Shown one piece after another: positions 47,373-60,088 of a stretch of DNA of 64,000 nt. Each line of letters opens with the position of its first letter. Position 1 is the first letter of the stretch. Made by a program: the position numbers and the translations under genes. Source of the DNA: Cryptomeria japonica (lineage: Eukaryota; Streptophyta; Pinopsida; Cupressales; Cupressaceae). The DNA lies in the NCBI RefSeq assembly GCF_030272615.1, contig NC_081412.1:692112083-692176082 (forward strand), in the 5' to 3' direction. The notes under the pieces are model-generated. The model was not told where the DNA came from. It did not search any database and saw only the letters and a program-made list of their open reading frames with translations.

Positions 47373-48643
47373 TGTCAGTAATGCAACAAACTGAGAGGGA
47401 GGGGTGAATCAGTTTGCTCACAAACTCAACACAATTCAATCTTTAGTTCAGATCTGATAATGAATGATGAAAACATAAATCAACTCCACACCAATAACAC
47501 AAACACCAAGATTTTTGTTGTAGAAAACCCTATTAAGGCAAAAACCATGGTGAAAACCTACCCACAATGAGATAAAACCCTGTGAGGAATAAATGCAAAT
47601 ATTACAATGGGGAATGCACATCCTTTCAAGCACACTACCTAGAGCTCACTACTCAATCACAAGAAGGGCTACAACCTGAGGAAGACTCACTATCTTACAA
47701 GATTCGCACAACAATCCAAATTACATGAACTAATGAAATAGCATCTCCTAATGCTTGATTGTAGTTCTCGTTAAGCACAAATACTCAAACTCTTCTCTTT
47801 CCACTTCTTCACACTCTTTCTCACTCTTTCACACTTCTACTCTGCTACTGAAAGATCAATTCAATGTTTGCACATGCAGATACATCTACCAAATGAATAT
47901 TACATATATTTATACAAATCATCAGCCTATATTTCAAGGTTAGCTAAACCCTCAACACAAATTACAAAATATTAACCTCACACACTACAACAACACATGC
48001 AGACCAAAACATGCCAGCTAAGACATAGTCTAGACCAAAATCAGTATCGTAACCAAGAAACACCATGAACATTCACAACGTGCTACAATCACCAATAATG
48101 TCGCATAACATGAAAAACACCACCGGATCAAGAAAATTATCAATAATGTGCACAACAATCAATGCAAACCATCAACATGAATAGGACCCAATTTAGAAAC
48201 ATCCACAAGCAACATGTATCGCACCAGAAACAACTGCAACATCACCACTTACTATAATTTCCATCATCATTATACCAAACCTGAAGAACACACGCTGAAC
48301 TGATTGTCAAACTAAAAGATTCACTTGTGGACTTCCAAAGCATGAACCATTTGAATTGAGGACACATATGAATTTCCCAAACACTCTACCAAATCTGCAA
48401 ACCAAGATAATGCAATTTTGGAGCAATGCGGAGCACAAACCAAAATACTGAATAACACGGATAACTAAATATCAACCATAATGTCAAACCTCTTAGCTCA
48501 ATCAAATCAACATGCAAATCACTGAATCTTCTATTGAACCAACTATAGATAAGTATCTCTAAACCATTAAACCACAATAGCTCAACAACTACACACTCAC
48601 CAAATCAATTCATATAATCTGACTACAACACTGGAATACATAG
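47373..48643 (-). repeat. Copia-2 3' LTR, main part
   Basis: Starts (plus) TGTCAGTAATGCAACAAACT then GAGAGGGAGGGGTGAATCAG. It continues, after copia-1, at 56702 (CATAGAATAATATG) up to CCAGCA at 56768. The CATAG at 48639-48643 is the target site used by copia-1. No second copy is in the window, so the outer border is by analogy (TG start). Confidence 0.75.
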
Positions 48644-49744
48644 TGTTAGGACTCGGAGGCAACTGAGAGAGGGAGGGGGGGGTGAATCAGTTGTCTGTTA
48701 ATTTCAACCCAAATATAACTTAATCAAACTTGATACATAATATTGGTAAACCAAACTTAATGTCGGTTGATAGATTAGCAATTAATATTAATACCGGTGA
48801 AACTTAATGCATGAAACAGAAAGAGAAACAACATCCACATCACATAACATAGAGATTTGTATGTGGAAACCCTATAGGGGAGAAACCATGGTGGGAAACC
48901 TTAGCCACAATCAGATGATACTACTGCAGATAGTATGTGTATACAAATGGGGTCTACACATGCAGAAAGGCCAATCGCATAGAGCTCACTGCTCAATCAC
49001 AAAATAGGAGTCACACTCACTACAATTGGATGATTAAATCCAATGATAATGTACTGCTCAAAGTAGCATCTCCAATGCTAGATTTAGTACACGTTAAGCT
49101 CTGATAATCACCTTCAAACCTTCATTGAACCTTCTCTATGGTCTTCTCATATAATCTTCAATATTCACACATACCATGTTATAATACCATAACCATGTGC
49201 CATCTCTCTATTCTATATCTTGCTTACATCATCTCACAAATGAGATCTTACATATATACAAAAACCTAAGACCAAATGTGTAGGTCAGCTAATTAAGAAT
49301 ATTACAATTAAATCAATTACAAATAAGTCAAGATGTGATGCATCATGTCAGCTCAATACAATTAAAACAATATACAAATAATCAAATAATCTCCATAACG
49401 TGTCGTACTGATCTGGAATAGATAATGCATGTTGGTCCATAACCTAGACCAATTTACCAGTAACAACAAATATGTCAACCCGATTAGACCAATAACCACA
49501 ATACCAGAACCAAGTGTCCAAACCATGTATTCGACATAACCAATTGATCTCCAGATGATAACAAGTCATCCTCGGTGCTGGTGAACAATATAAATTGCCA
49601 GTGAATGATATACTAGTGAGTGTGCATAAGTCACTGAACTTGCTGGTGAACATAATGTGTCGGTTCAACATAACCAAATATCTTCAGAAGGATAAGTGTT
49701 GACATCAATGAAAAAACCAATGCAACATGTCCATAATACTAACA
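48644..49744 (-). repeat. Copia-1 3' LTR
   Basis: TGTTAGGACTCGG... to ...ATACTAACA on the plus strand, 1101 bp. It matches 54324-55275 and 56555-56701 with moderate divergence. It contains GAGGGAGGGGGGGGTGAATC. Confidence 0.93.
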
Positions 49745-50133
49745 ATCTCCCCCTTTGGCATTGATGGCAACACAAGATGGAAAAACATCTAAGTGCCAAA
49801 AACCAAAAACCAAGAATCTCCAGAATAGATCAATACCATAAATCAAAATATAAATGTAGAGAGTATATATCACTCCCCCAATAAGTAATCTCTCCCCAAA
49901 GGATAATGTTTGTTTTTCCATAGATATCTCTCCCTCTTTTACATCAAATGCCAAAGCAATACAAATACCAAAACATACAACCAATTCAAATAACCAATTG
50001 TTATATCCAACTTCTCCTCCTGAGAAGTAGCTCTCCTCCATCAAAGTCGGAAAAAGGTTTCTCTGTAAATTATGTCAGTTTGATGCCAATCATCAATTGT
50101 CCAAGTCTCCATCGGTGAGGGTATAACCCCAAG

Positions 50134-53100
50134 CTACTCTCTCAGATATTCAAAAGTTTTCTTATGCAAAGGCTTGGTAAAAATATCTGCAATATGCTCT
50201 TTAGTATTCACATAAACCAATCTCACTTCTTTTGCTTCAACATTCTCTTTCAGAAAATTATATTTGATAGAAACATGTTTCATTTTAGAGTGAAATACCA
50301 GATTCTTAGATATATCAATTGTTGTTGAATTATCACAGTAAATTATTATAGGTTCTTTGCATTTTATCTTTATGTCCTTCAATATTTTCTTAATCCATAA
50401 TACCTGAGTACAATTAGTTGTTGCTGCAACATATTCTGATTCTACTGTTGATAATGATGTACAACTTTGTTTCTTTCTCAACCATGAAATCAATCTACTA
50501 CCAAGAAAGAATGCCTCATCGGTGGTTTTGTTTCTGTCATCTACATCTCCTGCCCAATTTGCATCGGTGTATGCACATAAATCAAAGTTTTAATCTTTAG
50601 GATACCATAAACCAAGATTTGTTGTGCCTTGTAGATACTGAAAAATCCTTTTCACTGATGATTCATGATTTTCTCTAGGATTACTCTGAAATCTTGAAAC
50701 AATACATACTGCATTCATTATATTAGGTCTTGTTTGTGTCAAATACAGTAAACCTCCAATCATAGATTTGTATCTTGTCAAATTAATAGGAGTTGAATCA
50801 TCTTTCAATGTTAATTTATCAGTTGTAGTAATAGGAGTACTTACCAGTTTAGAGTTTTCCATACCAAATTTCTTCGGTAGTTCCTTCAAGTACTTTGTTT
50901 GACATATGAATATACCTTTATCATTCTGTGAAATCTATAATCCTAAAAAGAATTTTATCTCCCCAATCATAGACATTTCAAATTCTTCCTGCATCTTATT
51001 AGCAAAGTCTTTACATAATCCATCTTCTCTTCCAAAAATGATGTCATCAACAAGAACTTCAATAATCAAGATGTATTCATTAGTCTCCTTGAAATATAAT
51101 TTACTGTCAGCATTACCTTTAGTGTAACCAAGCTTCAAAAGATATTCGTCCAATCTAGCATACCAAGCTCTAAGTGCTTGCTTCAATCCATATAAAGCTT
51201 TCCTTAATATGCAAACCATATCTTTATCATTTGTCAATGAAAATCCATCAGGTTGTTCAATGTAAACTTCCTCTTCAAGGTCACCATTCAGAAATGGACA
51301 TTTTACATCCATTTGATATACTTTATAGTTCTTGTGTGCTGCAAATGCAAGAAATAATCTGACTACCTCAATTCTAGCTTCCAGTGCAAAGGTTTCATTG
51401 TAGTCAATTCCCTCTTTCTATGAATATCCTTTACAAACTAATCTTTGTTTGTTTCAGATTACCTTACCATCTTCATTAGGTTTATTTCTTAATACCCATT
51501 TAGTTTCAATTACATTTTAATCTTTAGGTCGGGGAACCAATGTCCATGTATTGTTCTTTTCAATTTGTTCTAATTCATCTTCAATAGCTTTAATCCAATG
51601 TTTATCTTCACATGCCTCAATAACAAATGTTGGTTCAATTTGAAAAATTAAACATACCTCTTCATTTTCTAGTCTTCCTCTTGTCAGAACTCCTTGATAC
51701 TTATTCCCAATTATTTGACTTTTAGAGTGATTTAGTCTTACATACCTGGGTGTGTTCGCTTGCTATTGTTCTTCAGTAATTATGGAATTATCAGATGATG
51801 CCAGTGTGACTGGATCCACATTTTGTACCGATGCACTCTGTATAGGTTCATTTATGATCATCTCAACTATCAGTTCAGAATCCATAAACCTTGAATTTCC
51901 TCTAAATTGTTCATTTGTCTTCACATTTTCACTGTCAATGATTTTCTACAGTCTTTAATGAAAACATCTATATGCCTTGCTCTTAGATGAATAACCAAGA
52001 AATATTCCTTCATCATTTCTAGGATCAGATTTCCCAATATAGTCATCTCTCCTAATGTAACAATTTCTTCCAAATATTCTGAAGTATTTAAGAGTAGGAG
52101 TATTACCAAACCATAATTCATAAGGTGTCTTACTAGTTTCACCTTTGATGTGAACTCTGTTAAAAGTGTAAACCATTGTATTCACTGCTTCTCTCCAATA
52201 CACATGAGGTAGATTTGCTTCTGATATCATGCTTCTAGCTTCATCTAGAATAGTTATGTTCTTCCTTTCTACAACTCAATTTTGCTGAGGTGTCTGAGGT
52301 GCTGATAGTTGTTTTCTAATTCCATTCACTTCACAAAATGTATTAAACTCCTTAGATATAAATTTACCTCCTTGATCTAATCTTAAACATTTGAATTTCT
52401 TACTGGTTTCATTCTCTACCATTGCCTTGAACAATTTGAATTTCCCAAAAGCTTATGATTTCTCCCTGAGAAAAGTAACCCAACACATTCTAGAATAATC
52501 ATCAATGATTATCATAAAGTATCTATCTCCTTGTAGACTTCTTTTTCTTGTCGGATCACACAATTTAGTATAAATTAAATGAAGAACATTATTGGATTTC
52601 TTAGAAATACTCTTAAAAGTTGTTCTAACTTGCTTTCCCATTTGACATTCCTTACATACTAGATTATGAGGTTTTACAATCTTAGGTAAATCCCTTACTG
52701 CCTTAGATGAACTAATCTTTATAATGCAATGAAAAGTCACATGACAGAGTCCTTTATGCCATAACCAACTTTCATCAATATGTGCAATCAAGCATGTCTT
52801 TTCATTGTTGTTCAAATGAAAGATATTACCTCTAGTCTGATTACCGCTTGCAATCTCCAAACCAGTTCTATTATTGATTTTACATTTACAATTCTTGAAT
52901 TGTAATTGAAATCCCTTTTCAACTAATTGACCAACACTCAAAAGATTATGTTTCAAACCTTTAACATAATAAACATTGTTAGTATTGTGTTTACCATCAA
53001 AAGATATAATGCCTTTTCCTTTGATCAAACAAGCTTTATCATCCCCAAATCTTACGACACCTCCATTGTATTCTTGAAAAGATAAGAATTTACTTTTATC

Positions 53101-53325
53101 ACCAGTCATATGATGTGAACATCTGGAATCTATAATCCATTCAAACTTTTCTTCAATTTTAGCTGCTAGGGCCTGCTCTACTGGTGGAACAACATGTGTT
53201 GGTTGATCTTCTTTTATTGCAACTAATGCCCATCCATTGTCTGTCAGTTCTTCATCAGAATCATCAGTAACTCCTGCATCAGCATGGTAACATGATTTGT
53301 CTATATTCTTCTTAAATCTATATCT
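50134..53325 (-). pseudogene. pol: Copia-1 pol: protease, integrase, RT, RNase H
   Basis: One frame from gag through 50134 (in total about 1,378 codons from 54267) with in-frame stops and no net frameshift. Protease: WIIDSRCSHHMTGDKSKF (about 53145), in which the active-site D-S-G has become D-S-R. Pre-integrase: SWLWHKGLCHVTFHCI with CKECQMGKQ. Integrase core: GDRYFMIIIDDYSRMCWVTF, LRLDQGGKFISKEF and QQN-stop-VVERKN. RT: YQMDVKCPFLNGDLEEEVYI, RKALYGLKQALRAWY and LVDDIIFG. RNase H: YTDANWAGD and YCDNSTTIDISKN. Stops include TAG at about 50938 in LGL-stop-ISQ and TGA in the integrase Glu segment. Inactive. Confidence 0.92.
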
Positions 53326-54267
53326 CTAATATTCAGGGTTAGGCTTATATGTTCTTTTAGCTTCTTCTTTCAATCTTGCATGTCTATTAGGACATCTAGA
53401 TGCCATATGACCAACTTTATTGCAGTTAAAACATTTAAATGGTGTTTTACCTTCATACTTACTTCCAATAGGACCTTTCGGCATTTTCCTTGCAAATAGT
53501 GCCTCAAGTTCATCCAGTTCTTCATTTTTCTTTCTGACATCTTCAAGTTCTCTTGCATAAAGTGATTTCCAATCAGATTTATCAGATGATGATGATGATG
53601 ATGATGTTGTAGATGGTGATGCTTTGAAGGCCAAATCTATCTTAATTGTAGCAACAAGACCAAATTCCTCAAGCCCAAATGTTGAAAGTTTTCCAACCAA
53701 GGTATCTCTAGATACTGATGTATTAGGCATTTTTATCAACTCATTAATAGAAGTTACTTTCATTTTGTATGTTGGCGATAATGCTCTCAAACCTTTAGAA
53801 ACAATTTCATCTTCACTTAAGGATCCTCCACAACATTGTATTCCTAAAACAATTTCATTAACCCTTTCTATAAAAGAAAAAATTATTTCATCTTCTTCCA
53901 TTTTCAGATTTTCATACCTAACTCGAAAGCACTCTAGTTTTCTAATTTTGAAAATGCTATCTCCTTCATTCAATGTCTCCAATTTATCCCAAATAGCTTT
54001 AGCAGTAGATCAGTCTAATAATCCCATGATTTGGTTATCTGACAAGGTGCTCAAGATTGCTTCTCTTGCTTTGTAATCATTCTCTTGATCCTTACCCAAT
54101 ATTGGTGGATTAGGTTTATTCGGTGTACGACCAACATAGCCATTCTTTGTAACATCCCATATGTCTTTTCCAATGCAATTCAAATGTGTCTCCATTCTCA
54201 TCTTCCATATACCATAGTTAGTTCCATCAAGTTTCAGACTGTCCTTCCAGAAAAAGGTAGTTGCCAT
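53326..54267 (-). pseudogene. gag: Copia-1 gag
   Basis: ATG at 54267 (MATTFFWKDSLKLDGTNYGI) starts a copia capsid of the UBN2 type (WKMRMETHLNCIGKDIWDV; AKAIWDKLETLNEGD). One CCHC knuckle, CFNCNKVGHMASRC (about 53430-53390), has all ligands. A Ser-run (SPSTTSSSSSSSDKS) precedes it, from the GAT repeat at plus 53587-53605. One TGA at about 54009 and a TAG at about 53325 interrupt; the frame then continues into pol. The 5' end is about 57 bases from the LTR. Confidence 0.9.
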
Positions 54268-55280
54268 AGAATCTCCTCAAGTTGTTAAACTTCTACAAAA
54301 GAGGAATTTTCTCTAATACTAATTGTTAGGACCCTCAAGCAACTGAGAAGGGGGGTGAATCAGTTGTCTATTAATTTCAACCCAAATATAACTTAATCAA
54401 ACTTGATACATAATACTAGTAAACCAAACTTAATGTCGGTTGACAAATTAGTAGTTAATATTAATACCAGTGAAACTTAATGCATGAAACAAACAAAGAA
54501 ACAACATCTACAACACATAACATAAAGATTTGTACATGGAAACCTTGTAAGGGGAAAAACCATGGTGGGAAACCTTACCCACAATCAGATGATACTACTG
54601 TAGATAGTATGTGTATACAAGTGGAGTCTACACATGCAGAAAGGCTAATCGCCTAGAACTCACTGGTCAATCACAAAATAGGAGTCACACTCACTACAAT
54701 TGAATGATTAAATCCAATGATAATGTACTTCTCAAAGTAGCATCTCCAATGTTGGATTCAGTACCAGTTAAGCTCTGATAATCACCTTCAAACCTTCCTT
54801 GAACCTTCTCTATGGTCTTCTCATATAATTTTCAATATTCGCACATACCATGTTACAATACCATAACCATATACCATCTCTCTATTCTATATCTTGCTTA
54901 CATCATCTCACAAATGAGATCTTACATATATACCAAAACCTAAGACCAAATGTGTAGATCAGCTAATTAAGAATATTACAATTAAATCAATTACAGATAA
55001 GTCAAGATGGGATGCATCATGTTGGCTCAATACAATTACAACAATATCCAATTAATCAAATCATCTCCATAATGTGTCGTGTTGATCTAGATAGATAATG
55101 CATATTGGTCCATAACCTAGACCAATTTGTCAATAACATCAAATATGTCAGCCTGATTAGACCAATAACCAAAGTACCAAAACCAAGTGTCTAAACCATG
55201 TCTTTAACATAACCAAGTAATCTCCAAATGATAACAAGTCATCCTCAGTGCTGGTGAACAATATAACCTGTTGATGAATG

Positions 55281-56549
55281 TGTTGGGTCTCAATTCAATA
55301 GATTGGATAGGTTCTAAGGAAATGCCAACTCCTATGATCAAACCCTCCAATTGACTTGGCCAACTTATAGAGTGAACCTATTTGGTTACTAACTCTCTCA
55401 CTTTAGGCTCTGTAGGACCTAGGCGGGTATACCTACTCACTAGTTGTTCCTTCAACTAATGCTTTTTATAGCAGATTTAGTGTCTTAATCTAATATCTCC
55501 TAGTCTCAAAATGGCATAAGTTTCTTAAACAGACTAATTTTAGATGTGTGTATTGATCTATGTATCTTACAAAAGTATATATGTTACACTTAGGCTAAAT
55601 TACCTACTATACCTACTCTACTAATCCTAATGCTTAAAGGTAAAGGGTAACTGGTATGGTTAAAGGGTTTGTTTACAAATGATCAATTCCTTTCCTCCTA
55701 TTTGGGCTACAGAGTCTTATATTTCTTCAGGACTTATTGTGTAAACTTATGAGACAGTTTTTAATCCCACCACCTCTCAATGAGTCTGTCAGTTACTGTT
55801 TCCTATGAGCTCTACTTCAATGTCTATATTGTAAACTGCTTGAATGAATTTAACCCTAACTTTTAAGAGACCATCCAAGGAAGAAATACAAGGAACAATT
55901 ACAATTCGCGAGTAAATCTTTTTGATCCAAATCTACAATATAAAACACAAAATTTCACTGGAAGAACACAAATAACCTTATCCACTTTTAGATAATATCA
56001 TAAGCAACTACCTTCTAAAAATATGTTAACTCTCAACACATATGAGAAAGAAAATGCAACTGGTTATTTTTGATAAAAAGTTTAGAAGTACAAAATTTCC
56101 TCCAATTCTTATCTCTCCTCCTTCCCCTCTCTTTACATTTTACATCACACATATATATGTGTTTGAATGGTTTTCATACCCCTTTGGGTGAAAAGACACC
56201 TCCCTTTTAAATAAAAATAATTCCAAATCCCGAATTGCCTTAGTTTATGTAATTAATTGTCACTTTACAAGTTGTTTAGGCATGTTAGAGGTATTTTAAG
56301 GCTATTTTATGGGTATATAATGGATAAATGGTCTTTAAATGATGTAAATACCCCCTTTGGTGCTTCACACTCCATTTTTTATGCCCATTATTGTGTTTAT
56401 GTTATGGTTTCATATTGTGCAACAAATATAAAACATATTACTTGTACCTATTCAATATATATATATATATATATATATATTTAGAATTTTTCTCATTTCT
56501 TATCTTGGAATCTAGAATTCTAAAAATTGCAAAATTTAGGGTTCCAACA
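55281..56549. mobile_element. Solo LTR, 1269 bp, with GAATG target duplication
   Basis: Starts TGTTGGGTCTCAATTC and ends TTAGGGTTCCAACA, with terminal TGTTGG/CCAACA complementarity. GAATG occurs at 55276-55280 and again at 56550-56554. It has no internal coding region, so it is a solo LTR left by recombination, or a very small LTR-like element. Related full copies are not in the window. Confidence 0.9.
56452..56481. repeat. (TA)n microsatellite
   Basis: About 14 TA units inside the solo LTR. Confidence 0.95.
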
Positions 56550-56768
56550 GAATGATATATCAGTGACTGTGCATAAGTCATTGAACTTGCTGGTGAACAT
56601 AATGTGATGGTTCAACATAACCAAAGATCTTCAGAAGGATAAGTATTGATAAGTGTTGACATCAATAAAAAAACCAATGCAACACATCCATAATACCAAC
56701 ACATAGAATAATATGATGAAATCAATGACAACACATCATTACAACAAACTTCTTAGCAAAATCCAGCA

Positions 56769-56785
56769 ATCTCCCCCTTTGGCAT
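56769..56785 (-). promoter_or_regulatory. Copia-2 polypurine tract
   Basis: ATGCCAAAGGGGGAGAT on the minus strand lies against the inner border of the 3' LTR and is identical to the tract of the non-autonomous element. Confidence 0.85.
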
Positions 56786-57190
56786 TGATAACGACATATG
56801 AATGTGAAAAATAATAAATGCAAAGAAAGAAATCAACAACTAACAATCTCCCCCTAAGATTATGCACATAGCTCTCTCCTCCATAGGTTTTTTCACATGC
56901 TTCTCTCGCTCTTTGAAATCAATGCAAAAGGCACACACAACACAAATCTTGATTCTCTCCCCCTTTGACACATTCTAAGAACTCTGAACATATGAAACAC
57001 ACCACTAACTACTCCCCCTGAGTAGTAGCCTCACTCATCAATCTAGATCACAAGATATCTCTAAGAAGTCCACCGGATTGATGCAATTCCATGCATCTTA
57101 CTTCTCATCAAAAGGGGAAATTACCCCTAGCTTATCTCTGAGATACTCAAATGTATCTTTAGGTAAAGGATTCATGAAGATATATGCAAT

Positions 57191-58620
57191 CTATTCTTTT
57201 GTAGATACATACTCCAATCTGACTTGCTTCTCATTCACCTTCTGTCTCAAGAAATGAAACTTGATTGATATATGCTTGGTCTTTGAATGCAACTCTGGAT
57301 TCTTATAAATATTAATAGCACTATAATTGTCACAATATATAGCAGTAGGCTCATAAAAAATAACTCTAATATCCTTAAAAATTTGCTTCATCCAGATCAT
57401 CTGAGTCAAATTTCTAGCAACAACAATGTATTCAGCTTCTGCAGTAGACAAAGAGATAGCATTGTTCTTTTTAGTCATCCATGAAACCAATCTCCTAGCC
57501 AAGAAAAATGCACCACCACTAGTACTGTTTTTGTCATCAACATCACCTGCCCAATCAGTATCATTAAAAGCACTCAAAGTAAAATCATCATCTCTAGCAT
57601 ACCACAAACCAAAATCAACTGTCCCTTTCAAATATTTGAAAATTCTCTTCACAACAACAACATGAGATTCATTCGGATCAGCTTGAAATCTAGCAATAAG
57701 CCACACAACATTCATAATATATGGTCTAGTCTGAGTCAAATACAACAAACCACCAATCATAGATCTATATCTATTCTGATTTTCTTTCAGAAAGTCATCA
57801 TCCTTTGTCAACTTACATTTGGTCACCATAGGTGTACCAATAGGCTTTGCATCATCTAAACCAAACTTCGTCAATAATTTCTTCACATACTTAGACTGAG
57901 ATATAAAGATACCTTTATCCAACTGAGTAATTTGCAATCCCAAAAAAAATTCATCTCACTTATCATAGACATATCAAACCCATTCTGCATATTATCAACA
58001 AAATTCTTGCACAAACCATCATTTCCACCAAAAATAATATCATCAACAAAAAAATCAACAGTTAAGATGTTATCATTATCAATCTTGAAGTACAGATTAT
58101 TGTTTGCAGTACCTTTATTGAATTTAAGCTTAATCAAATACTTATACAATCTATCATACCAAGCTATTGGACCTTTCTTCAATCCATACAATGCTTTCTT
58201 CAACCTGCAAACCATATCTTTCTGATTTGTCAACTGAAAACCATTTGGTTTCTCAATGTAGACTTCTTCTAGCTCACCATTAAGATAGACTGACTTGACA
58301 TCCATTTGATACACTTTGAAATCTTTGTAAGAAGCATAAGCAAGAAATAATCTAACAGCTTTAATTCTAGTTATCGAAGCAAAAGTATCCTCAAAATAAA
58401 TACCTTCCATCTGAGAGTAACCTTTACAAGCAAGTCTTTGTTTATTCGTAACAAATTCACCTTGGTCATTCAACTTATTCCAAAAGACCCATTTAGTTCC
58501 AATTACATTCTTATCCTTAGGTCTGGAAACTAAAATCCATGTATTATTCTTTTCAATCTAATTCAACTCTTCTTCCATAGCTTTAACCCAATTTTCATCT
58601 TTACATGCTTCATCAACATC
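57191..58620 (-). pseudogene. pol: Copia-2 RT and RNase H
   Basis: RT at 58620-57900: KGYSQMEGIYFEDTFA, YQMDVKSVYLNGELEEVYIE, KKALYGLKKGPIAWYDRL and FVDDIIFGGNDG (catalytic VDD). After a frame change in the T-run at plus 57948-57955 (one base missing), LGLQITQLDKGIFISQSKYV leads into RNase H (SMIGGLLYLTQTRPYIMNVV; FNDTDWAGDVDD; STAEAEYIVVARNLTQMIWM; YCDNYSAINIYKNP), open from 57943 to 57191. The RNase H part has no internal stop over 250 codons. The C-terminal end runs on into decayed sequence. Confidence 0.9.
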
Positions 58621-58879
58621 TTTAGGTGCAATCATAGAAATCAAGCATTACTCTTCAACAACTCTTCTTCTAGTCATCACACCTTTATTCTTATCACATA
58701 TAATCTAATTATCTGAATGATTTAACCTTACATACTTGGGAGTCTTAGGATTTTCATGATTCTCAGACTCTTGAACTCTTTCCTCTACACTAGCTTCTCC
58801 TTCATTCTCAGGCTTTCCCAGAGCAATCTGCACTTGATTCTATGTTTGCACTTGCTTTTCTTTATCTACACTGACAATC

Positions 58880-60088
58880 TAATCATCTAAATTATCTTTA
58901 GATTATTTGGGCTAATACTTATTTCATTCATCCACTTTCACATTATCACTTTCAACTATCTTTCTCAATCTCTTATTATAACACTGGTAGGCTTTTCTCT
59001 TAGTAGAATAACCAGGAAAGATTCCTTCATCACATATAGCATCAAACTTCCCTAGATCTTCATCTCTTCTGATATAGCATTTACTACCAAAAAATCTCAA
59101 ATATCTAACTGTAGGAGCATGACCAAACCATAATTCATAAGGAGTCTTAGCGAAATCACCTTTAATATGCACCTGATTGAGAGCATACAAAATAGTACTC
59201 ACAACTTCTCTCCAATAGATATGTAGAACATTTCCTTCAATCATCATGGTTCTAGCAACTTCCTGAACTATCTCATTCTTTCTTTCCACAATTCTATTCT
59301 ATTGAGGGGTCCACAAAGCAGATAACTATCTTTTCACAAAAATAATTGAACTCACCGGAGATAAATTCACCACCTCTATCAAATCTTAGACACTTAAGCT
59401 TTTGTCCAGTCTCAATTTCAACCATAGCTTTGAAAATATTGAACTTCTCCAATTCTTTAGACACCTCTCTTAAGAAAGTAACCCACATCATCCTTGAATA
59501 GTCATCAATCAGCAACATGAAATACCTGTCACCCTTGAATCTTCTCACTCTAGAGGGACCACACAAATCAGTATGCACAAGATCCAATATCTCATTATAA
59601 GTATACTATTTTCTTTCGAGATAAACTCTTGTCTGCTTCCCTAATTGAAATTTCTTACATGTCGAGTTAGAAGGCTTGAAAATATTAGGTAGATCTCTTA
59701 CAACTTGAGTGGAACTTATCTTAACCATGCAGTCAAAATTTACATGACATATCCTTTTATGCCATAACCCCTTTTCATCAATCTGAGCAATCAAACAACT
59801 ATTACCACCAACATTCAAGTGAAATATATTACCTTTAGTGTTTGTACCTTATGCAATCTCAGTTTCGAAGCTACTCAAGATCTGACATCTACTATCCTTG
59901 AATTGTAAGTCATCCCTTATCAACTATCTATCCAACACTCAGAAAATTATGCTTTAGACCTTCAACATAGAAGACATCACTAGTGTTATGCTTACCATCA
60001 AGAGAAATAACACCTCTACCATAGATTATACCAGCTTTGTCATCTCCAAATCTCACTACACCACCATCATACTTTTGTAAGGAAACTT
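58880..60088 (-). pseudogene. pol: Copia-2 pre-integrase and integrase
   Basis: Pre-integrase at 59818-59606 (KGLWHKRICHVNFDCMVKIS, with CKKFQLGKQ where the usual second Cys is lost). Integrase core at 59587-59294 (HTDLCGPSRVRRFKGDRYF, LLIDDYSRMMWVTFLRE, CLRFDRGGEFISGEF); after a frame change near 59310, QLSALWTPQ-stop-NRIVERKN contains the third acid. The shared copia C-terminal block is at 59240-58924 (TPYELWFGHAPTVRYLRFFG; GIFPGYSTKRKAYQCYN). Confidence 0.88.

Larger units (their letters stand above)
48644..56701 (-). mobile_element. Copia-1: complete Ty1/copia element with target duplication
   Basis: LTRs 48644-49744 and 54324-56701 (the latter enlarged by a 1.27-kb solo LTR), polypurine tract at plus 49745-49760, a degenerate primer site at 54323-54311 (TAGTATTAGAG for TGGTATCAGAG), and gag-pol between. 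The five bases CATAG occur directly before 48644 and directly after 56701, a perfect target duplication inside copia-2's LTR. Without the solo LTR it is about 6.8 kb. Confidence 0.95.
54324..56701 (-). repeat. Copia-1 5' LTR, split by a solo LTR
   Basis: TGTTAGGACCCTC... (plus start) to ...TACCAACA. Removing 55281-56549 and one GAATG leaves 1104 bp, close to the 1101-bp partner. Confidence 0.93.
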
